Shown: positions 5,440 to 9,401 of the stretch, in pieces
How positions within the stretch are numbered: the first letter of the stretch is position 1
Layout of the letters: every line of letters starts with the position of its first letter
DNA from: Bacteroidales bacterium
GTDB taxonomy: Bacteria; Bacteroidota; Bacteroidia; Bacteroidales; UBA932
NCBI GenBank assembly: GCA_017478685.1
Contig: JAFVDC010000038.1
Coordinates: 1-9,401 of the forward strand
DNA: 9,401 nucleotides
Direction of reading: 5' to 3'
Notes under the pieces: model-generated
Database searches by the model: none
The model's input: only the letters and a program-made list of their open reading frames with translations
Told to the model about the DNA's origin: nothing
Program-made: the position numbers and the translations under genes

Positions 5440-7760
5440 GCCGGAACCACAACCGTGGATTCCTTGTCCTGGGCAAGCGTAAGTTTAAGGGTGCGCACCG
5501 CAGCGTCCTCCTTGCGCCTCAGCGCGCGGTCGGCAATGATATACTCGGACACAGGATCCTCCACGTAACGCATGACGGCTCTTTTCAGCGGGCGGGCGCC
5601 GTATGCGGGATCGTAGCCGGCTTCGGCAATGAATTTCTTGGCCGAAGGCGTGATGGTAAGCTTGTAACCGGCTTCCTCCACCCTTGTCCTCAGGCCCTTG
5701 ATCTCAATGTCCACAATCTTCTCAATGGCATCCTTGTCAAGGGAGTTGAAGTAGACCTGGGCATCCACGCGGTTTATGAATTCCGGCGGGAAGGCCTTCT
5801 TCACGGCTTTTTCCACAACGCTCTTGCGGTCGGCCTCAACATTCTTTCCGGCGGTTGCAAAGCCAATTCCGCTGCCGTAATCCTCCATTTCACGGCTCCC
5901 GACGTTGGATGTCATTATCACAATGGTGTTCTTGAAATCCACCATTCGGCCGTTACTGTCCGTGAGTCGGCCTTCATCCATCACCTGCAGCAGCAGGTTG
6001 AAAATGTCCGGGTGGGCCTTTTCAATTTCGTCCAGGAGCACCACGCAGTAGGGCTTGCGCCTCACTCTCTCCGAGAGCTGCCCGCCTTCTTCGTAGCCAA
6101 CATATCCCGGAGGCGCGCCAATGAGGCGTGACACGCTGAATTTCTCCATGTACTCGCTCATGTCTATCCTTACCATGTTGTCCTCGGAGTCAAAGAGGTA
6201 TTCGGCAAGGGAACGCGCAAGCTGGGTCTTTCCAACGCCGGTGGGGCCGAAGAACAGGAAGGTCCCTATTGGCCTGTGTGGGTCCTTGAGGCCGGCGCGG
6301 CCTCTCTGGATAGCCCTCACTACGGTTTCTACGGCCTCGTCCTGCCCGATTATCCTCTGCTTCAGGCGGTCGCGCATCTTCACAAGGCGGTTGCCCTCGG
6401 ATTCGGCCACCTTGTTTACGGGAATGCCGGTCATCTTGGAAACCACGGTTGCAATGTCTTCAACCTCCACAACCGAAGATGCGCCCTTCTTCTTTGAAAG
6501 CGAGAGCCGTACCATTGAGCCGGCCTCGTCCATGGCGTCTATGGCTTTGTCCGGGAGGGAACGGTCTGTGATATAGCGGTTTGTGAGCCTCACCGCCGCC
6601 TCCACGGCATCGTCGGAGTAAGTGATTCCGTGGAATTCCTCGTACTTGCCCTTGAGGTTTTTAAGGATCTCTATTGACTGCTCTACGTCCGTAGGCTCCA
6701 CCACAATCTTCTGGAAACGCCTGTCAAGGGCGCCGTCCTTTTCCACTATCTTGGTGAATTCGTCAAGCGTGGTGGCGCCTATGCACTGGAATTCCCCGCG
6801 TGCAAGGGCGGGCTTGAGCATGTTTGCGGCATCCAGGCTTCCGGAAGCGCCGCCGGCACCAACTATGGTGTGGAATTCATCTATGAACAGGATGAGGTCC
6901 GGGTTCTCGGAGGCCTCCTTGATGATGGTCTTGAGGCGTTTTTCAAAGTCCCCGCGGTATTTTGTGCCTGCCACCACGGAGGCTATGTCAAGCGAGAGGA
7001 TGCGTTTTTTTGCCAGCGCCGGGGAAATGTTCCCGGAGGCTATCCTCTGGGCAATCCCTTCCACTATGGCCGATTTTCCCACTCCGGGCTCACCTATGAG
7101 CATGGGGTTGTTCTTCTTCCTTCGGCCAAGGATCTGGATGACGCGGTTTATTTCAGTGTCGCGGCCCACCACAGGGTCAAGTTTGCCCTCGCTGGCAGCA
7201 CGGGTGAGGTCGTAGGCAAATTCCTCTATGTCAAGTTTCTTGCCGTCCTCGGAGTCGTCTTCCGGCCCCTGTGAGGGCTGGGTGTCTCCTGAGCCGCCGC
7301 CCTGCTGGTCCATGGGCTTCAGTAGACCTTCGTCCTCCATTACGGCAAGAAGCCTCCCGTAGTCTATCCCGCGGGCCCTAAGGTATGCCTGGCCGTAACT
7401 TTCAGTGGTGCGGCAAAGCGCCAGCAGAAGGTGATGGGTGTCTGCCCTGGGGCTCTTGAGCCTTGTGGCCTCCATCACGGTGATGCTCAGGACATTCTGG
7501 GCCTGACGGGAGAAATTGATGTGGTCTATCTGGTCATAGGGGATGGTCTCGTTGGTGAAGATGCGCTGGTCTATGAAGGCCTTCAGTTCTGCGGGCTCCA
7601 CGCCAAGGCTCTGGAGAATCCGGAATGCCGAATTGTCCTCGTGGCGGATAAGGCCAAGGAAAAGGTGGTCCGGGCCGATGCCGTAAGAGCCGGTGCGCAT
7701 AGCTTCCTCGCGGGCGTATTTAATGACCATATTAAGGTGGTCGGAAACTTGAAGTTGCAT
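5436..7760 (-). CDS. clpC: ClpC/ClpA-type AAA+ unfoldase, ATPase subunit of Clp protease, lacking the middle domain
   Basis: This hexameric ATPase unfolds proteins and threads them into ClpP. From ATG at 7760 it has 774 residues. Two Clp N repeats occupy about 1-145, then a Gly/Ser/Gln/Asp-rich linker about 152-175. The first AAA+ ring has Walker A GEPGVGKS (223-230) and Walker B LILFIDE (289-295). The second has GPTGVGKT (505-512) and VVLLDE (573-578). The ClpP-docking loop IGF is at 632-634, so it should work with ClpP, unlike ClpB. The coiled-coil middle (UVR) domain that usually separates DEAGS from the second ring is missing: DEAGSMVRL (411-419) runs almost directly into VEVEDIATVV (431-440), as in ClpA. 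The second ring otherwise resembles ClpC. An upstream in-frame ATG at 7796 would add 12 residues (MLILSGHHKKTY) foreign to the family; MQLQVSDHLN is preferred. Confidence 0.94.
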   Translation of the reverse strand: MQLQVSDHLNMVIKYAREEAMRTGSYGIGPDHLFLGLIRHEDNSAFRILQSLGVEPAELKAFIDQRIFTNETIPYDQIDHINFSRQAQNVLSITVMEATRLKSPRADTHHLLLALCRTTESYGQAYLRARGIDYGRLLAVMEDEGLLKPMDQQGGGSGDTQPSQGPEDDSEDGKKLDIEEFAYDLTRAASEGKLDPVVGRDTEINRVIQILGRRKKNNPMLIGEPGVGKSAIVEGIAQRIASGNISPALAKKRILSLDIASVVAGTKYRGDFEKRLKTIIKEASENPDLILFIDEFHTIVGAGGASGSLDAANMLKPALARGEFQCIGATTLDEFTKIVEKDGALDRRFQKIVVEPTDVEQSIEILKNLKGKYEEFHGITYSDDAVEAAVRLTNRYITDRSLPDKAIDAMDEAGSMVRLSLSKKKGASSVVEVEDIATVVSKMTGIPVNKVAESEGNRLVKMRDRLKQRIIGQDEAVETVVRAIQRGRAGLKDPHRPIGTFLFFGPTGVGKTQLARSLAEYLFDSEDNMVRIDMSEYMEKFSVSRLIGAPPGYVGYEEGGQLSERVRRKPYCVVLLDEIEKAHPDIFNLLLQVMDEGRLTDSNGRMVDFKNTIVIMTSNVGSREMEDYGSGIGFATAGKNVEADRKSVVEKAVKKAFPPEFINRVDAQVYFNSLDKDAIEKIVDIEIKGLRTRVEEAGYKLTITPSAKKFIAEAGYDPAYGARPLKRAVMRYVEDPVSEYIIADRALRRKEDAAVRTLKLTLAQDKESTVVVPA

Positions 7761-7818
7761 ATATGTCTTTTTATGATGGCCTGAAAGTATCAACAATCAC
7801 GCCTTTAGCGCATCATTA

Positions 7819-7831
7819 TGACAAATTGTCA
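7819..7831. promoter_or_regulatory. 13-bp palindrome, candidate operator between clpC and the LolA-like gene
   Basis: TGACAAATTGTCA is a perfect inverted repeat around a central A (7825). It ends 8 bp before the rightward -7 box at 7840 and overlaps the region expected to hold the -33 element. Its position suits a repressor site for the LolA-like gene and, less directly, for clpC. It does not match the CtsR heptamer repeat or the CIRCE element. The binding protein is unknown. Confidence 0.45.
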
Positions 7832-7839
7832 AAAAGAAT

Positions 7840-7847
7840 TAACTTTG
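7840..7847 (+). promoter_or_regulatory. Predicted -7 box of the LolA-like gene
   Basis: TAACTTTG matches TAnnTTTG and is followed by CA. TATG at 7817-7820 is a poor -33 element at 19-bp spacing. The expected leader to the ATG at 7879 is about 26 nt. Confidence 0.6.
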
Positions 7848-7862
7848 CAGGCACTTTATTTG

Positions 7863-7870
7863 CAAAGATA
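7863..7870 (-). promoter_or_regulatory. Predicted -7 box of clpC
   Basis: Read on the minus strand, TATCTTTG matches TAnnTTTG exactly and is followed by CA. Transcription would start near 7857, giving clpC a leader of roughly 97 nt. I see no better box nearer the clpC start and no clear -33 element. It faces the rightward box at 7840-7847 at 15 bp, so the two transcripts would overlap by a few bases at their 5' ends. Confidence 0.45.
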
Positions 7871-7878
7871 GCAACGTT

Positions 7879-8403
7879 ATGAAAAAAATACTAGTATTTG
7901 CAGCGCTCCTTTTTTGCGGATTATACGCAGGAGCCCAGAATTTCAGCGGAACATTTGAGCAGGTCAAAACCCTCAAGGTATCAGGAAAAACCATAAGGAG
8001 CGCCGGTGACATCGAGTTTACCGCCCCGGACCAGCTTGCCATGCTTTACACAAACCCCAACGGGGATTTCTTCATCGTGGACGGCACCCAGATTCGCATG
8101 GACATGCGCGGCGTCCAGCTTGACGTAGACACCAAGAACAACAAAACCGTAGCCCTCCAGCGTAACGCCCTTCTTTACAGCTGCACCGGAGACTATGAGA
8201 AAATCGCTGCCGAAATGGACGCCGACTGCAAGGTGACCCCCGGCAAAAACGGCGGCAAGCACGTGGAACTGAAAGTGAGGAAGCCATCTCCCAAAGGTTA
8301 TTCCGGCGTAATCCTGGAGTATAACAAGGCCGGCCTCATCCAGAAACTCACACTTGAGGAGTTCGGCGGCATTTCCACTGATTACATCCTAAAGGTAAAA
8401 TAG
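7879..8403 (+). CDS. Exported LolA-like outer-membrane lipoprotein carrier family protein
   Basis: This 174-residue protein has a clear signal peptide: Lys2-Lys3, a hydrophobic core (ILVFAALLFCGLY) and likely cleavage after AGA or AGAQ (residue 19 or 20). Cys13 is not in a lipobox, since Phe precedes it, so a soluble periplasmic protein is expected. The mature part starts FSGTFEQVKTL and continues with GDIEFTAPDQLAMLYTNPNG and FFIVDGTQIRMDM. This is the usual LolA/LolB-fold pattern: a FxQ start, a preferred reduced-hydrophobic 'P..L.M.Y..P' segment, and 'i.DG..i'. LolA carries lipoproteins from the inner to the outer membrane. The two mature cysteines (102 and 117) could form a disulfide. Codon use matches its neighbours. 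It may be LolA itself or one of several LolA-like paralogues of Bacteroidota; lipoprotein carriage is inferred from the family. A strong hairpin follows the stop. Confidence 0.78.
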   Translation: MKKILVFAALLFCGLYAGAQNFSGTFEQVKTLKVSGKTIRSAGDIEFTAPDQLAMLYTNPNGDFFIVDGTQIRMDMRGVQLDVDTKNNKTVALQRNALLYSCTGDYEKIAAEMDADCKVTPGKNGGKHVELKVRKPSPKGYSGVILEYNKAGLIQKLTLEEFGGISTDYILKVK

Positions 8404-8423
8404 GTTTTAATTAAACTTACAGT

Positions 8424-8456
8424 CAAAGTCACGTTTAGGAGCTAAACGTGACTTTG
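8424..8456 (+). terminator. 15-bp perfect hairpin after the LolA-like gene
   Basis: CAAAGTCACGTTTAG (8424-8438) pairs with CTAAACGTGACTTTG (8442-8456) around a GAG loop. It begins 20 bp after the stop codon and is followed by TTCGTTT, a poor T tract. Termination before gyrA is the likeliest role; being almost fully palindromic, it could also be a protein-binding site. Confidence 0.65.
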
Positions 8457-8502
8457 TTCGTTTAAACGGGGCGCGGAAGTAGGTTTTTTCAACAATTTTG
8501 CC

Positions 8503-8510
8503 TATATTTG
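8503..8510 (+). promoter_or_regulatory. Predicted gyrA -7 box
   Basis: TATATTTG matches TAnnTTTG exactly. The sequence 19-20 bp upstream has no clear TTTG, only a T run at 8484-8489. Transcription would start near 8516, giving an AT-rich leader of about 32 nt. Confidence 0.6.
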
Positions 8511-8547
8511 TATGTTTATAACAAAGGTATAAGTTTAAAGAAAAAAT

Positions 8548-9401
8548 ATGGACGAAATTAAGGACAAGAATCAGTTGGAGGAGATAGATGGAACAGGCTA
8601 TGTAGAGCAGGTGGAGATAGACCATGAGATGCGCACCGCATACATAGACTACTCCATGTCCGTAATTGTATCCCGTGCCCTTCCGGACGCCCGTGACGGT
8701 CTCAAACCCGTTCAGCGCCGCGTTCTGTTCGGCATGGACAACATGGGCCTGAGCTTCGGCGGCCAAACCAAGAAGAGTGCCCGTATCGTGGGTGAGGTCA
8801 TGGGTAAGTATCACCCTCACGGAGACTCCAGCGTATATGATGCAATGGTGCGTCTGGGCCAGGACTGGAACCAGCGTTACCCCCTTGTAAAGGGCCAGGG
8901 AAACTTCGGCTCCGTAGACGGTGACTCTCCCGCAGCCATGCGTTACACGGAGGCCAAGCTCCAGAAGATGGCCGAAGACGTGCTCGGGGACATGGACAAG
9001 AACACCGTGGACATGACCCTGAACTTTGACGACACCCTTGAGGAACCCACCGTGCTTCCCACCAAGGCTCCGCTGCTGCTCCTGAACGGCGCATCCGGCA
9101 TTGCCGTGGGCATGGCCACCAACATGGCTCCCCACAACCTTGGAGAATGCTGCGACGCCATTTGCGCATACATTGACAATCCGGAAATTACAACGGATGA
9201 ACTCATGCACTACATCAAGGGCCCGGATTTCCCCACCGGCGGTATAGTGATGGGCAAAGGCGGCATCAAGGAGGCTTATGAAACCGGCCGCGGCCGCGTG
9301 GTAATCCGTTCCAAGACAGAGATAGAGGTAGACGACAAAGGCCGTGAAACCATCGTTGTCACCGAAATCCCCTATATGGTGAACAAGCGTGAGATGATAG
9401 A
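8548..9401 (+). CDS. gyrA: DNA gyrase subunit A, N-terminal part (runs off the right edge)
   Basis: GyrA is the breakage-reunion subunit of the A2B2 topoisomerase that introduces negative supercoils. The window holds 284 complete codons from ATG at 8548, about a third of a typical GyrA, with no stop or frameshift. The catalytic tyrosine is Tyr133 in [10 protein letters not shown], equivalent to E. coli Tyr122. The winged-helix region reads [14 protein letters not shown] (87-100). Ser94 and Asp98 correspond to E. coli Ser83 and Asp87, so the common quinolone-resistance substitutions are absent at these two positions. [21 protein letters not shown] (172-192) is also typical. The preceding residues (1-20) form an acidic extension of about 11 residues relative to E. 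coli. ParC is an alternative, but the close match to GyrA around the tyrosine and the [19 protein letters not shown] block favour GyrA. Confidence 0.95.
   Translation, partial: MDEIKDKNQLEEIDGTGYVEQVEIDHEMRTAYIDYSMSVIVSRALPDARDGLKPVQRRVLFGMDNMGLSFGGQTKKSARIVGEVMGKYHPHGDSSVYDAMVRLGQDWNQRYPLVKGQGNFGSVDGDSPAAMRYTEAKLQKMAEDVLGDMDKNTVDMTLNFDDTLEEPTVLPTKAPLLLLNGASGIAVGMATNMAPHNLGECCDAICAYIDNPEITTDELMHYIKGPDFPTGGIVMGKGGIKEAYETGRGRVVIRSKTEIEVDDKGRETIVVTEIPYMVNKREMI

Noticed and set aside
7761..7796. Upstream start that would lengthen ClpC by 12 residues
   Set aside because: The extra residues MLILSGHHKKTY do not resemble the Clp N domain, and the ATG at 7760 gives the usual family N-terminus.
8522..8529. 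Minus-strand TACCTTTG box in the gyrA leader
   Set aside because: It matches the -7 consensus but has no -33 partner, and no gene lies to its left on the minus strand before clpC. An antisense RNA is possible but unsupported.
8407..9210. Long minus-strand ORF opposite gyrA
   Set aside because: It lies antisense to a clearly recognised gyrA and its translation is low-complexity His/Val/Gly-rich with no recognisable domain. It is a shadow of GC-biased codons.
1..9401. tRNA, rRNA, CRISPR array, insertion sequence, phage or defence genes
   Set aside because: None seen: no tandem spacer repeats, no transposase motifs or terminal repeats, and almost all sequence is accounted for by housekeeping genes with uniform codon use.

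Overview
The window looks like a piece of chromosome from a Bacteroidota bacterium, probably order Bacteroidales. The evidence is the recurring promoter -7 box TAnnTTTG (TACCTTTG, TAACTTTG, TATATTTG, TATCTTTG) ahead of gene starts, AT-rich leaders without Shine-Dalgarno sequences, and protein types that fit this phylum. The third codon position is fairly GC-rich, which would suit an Alistipes-like or uncultured gut Bacteroidales lineage; that placement is inference.

Positions 1-4615 (minus strand) hold a tight operon read leftwards: metY (O-acetylhomoserine sulfhydrylase), metX (homoserine O-acyltransferase) and thrA (fused aspartokinase/homoserine dehydrogenase, cut by the window's left edge). 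MetY and MetX overlap by 7 bp and metX and thrA are 6 bp apart. Together they run from aspartate to homoserine, activate homoserine, and add sulfide to give homocysteine, the precursor of methionine. ThrA supplies homoserine for the other two. A divergent gene for an Lrp/AsnC regulator (4771-5238, plus) shares a 155-bp control region with the operon. A good metY promoter lies there, along with short direct repeats spaced by about whole helical turns. The metY leader is only about 15 nt, so a riboswitch is unlikely and the Lrp-type protein is the obvious candidate regulator.

Positions 5239-5439 hold a promoter-like sequence and a 41-codon ORF (5314-5439, plus) of unknown function. Its stop codon overlaps that of clpC on the other strand, and its second half contains an 11-bp perfect inverted repeat. 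clpC (5436-7760, minus) encodes a two-ring AAA+ unfoldase with a ClpP-binding IGF loop but without the middle coiled-coil/UVR domain normal for ClpC.

Positions 7761-9401: a 118-bp divergent region separates clpC from a LolA-like exported protein (7879-8403, plus). It has a 13-bp palindrome and two -7 boxes facing each other 15 bp apart. A 15-bp perfect hairpin then precedes the gyrA promoter, and gyrA (from 8548, plus) runs off the right edge.

Most of the window is ordinary housekeeping sequence. I do not see a clear new multi-gene system. The points most worth a second look are the 41-residue ORF with its hairpin, the ClpC lacking its middle domain, and the two divergent control regions.
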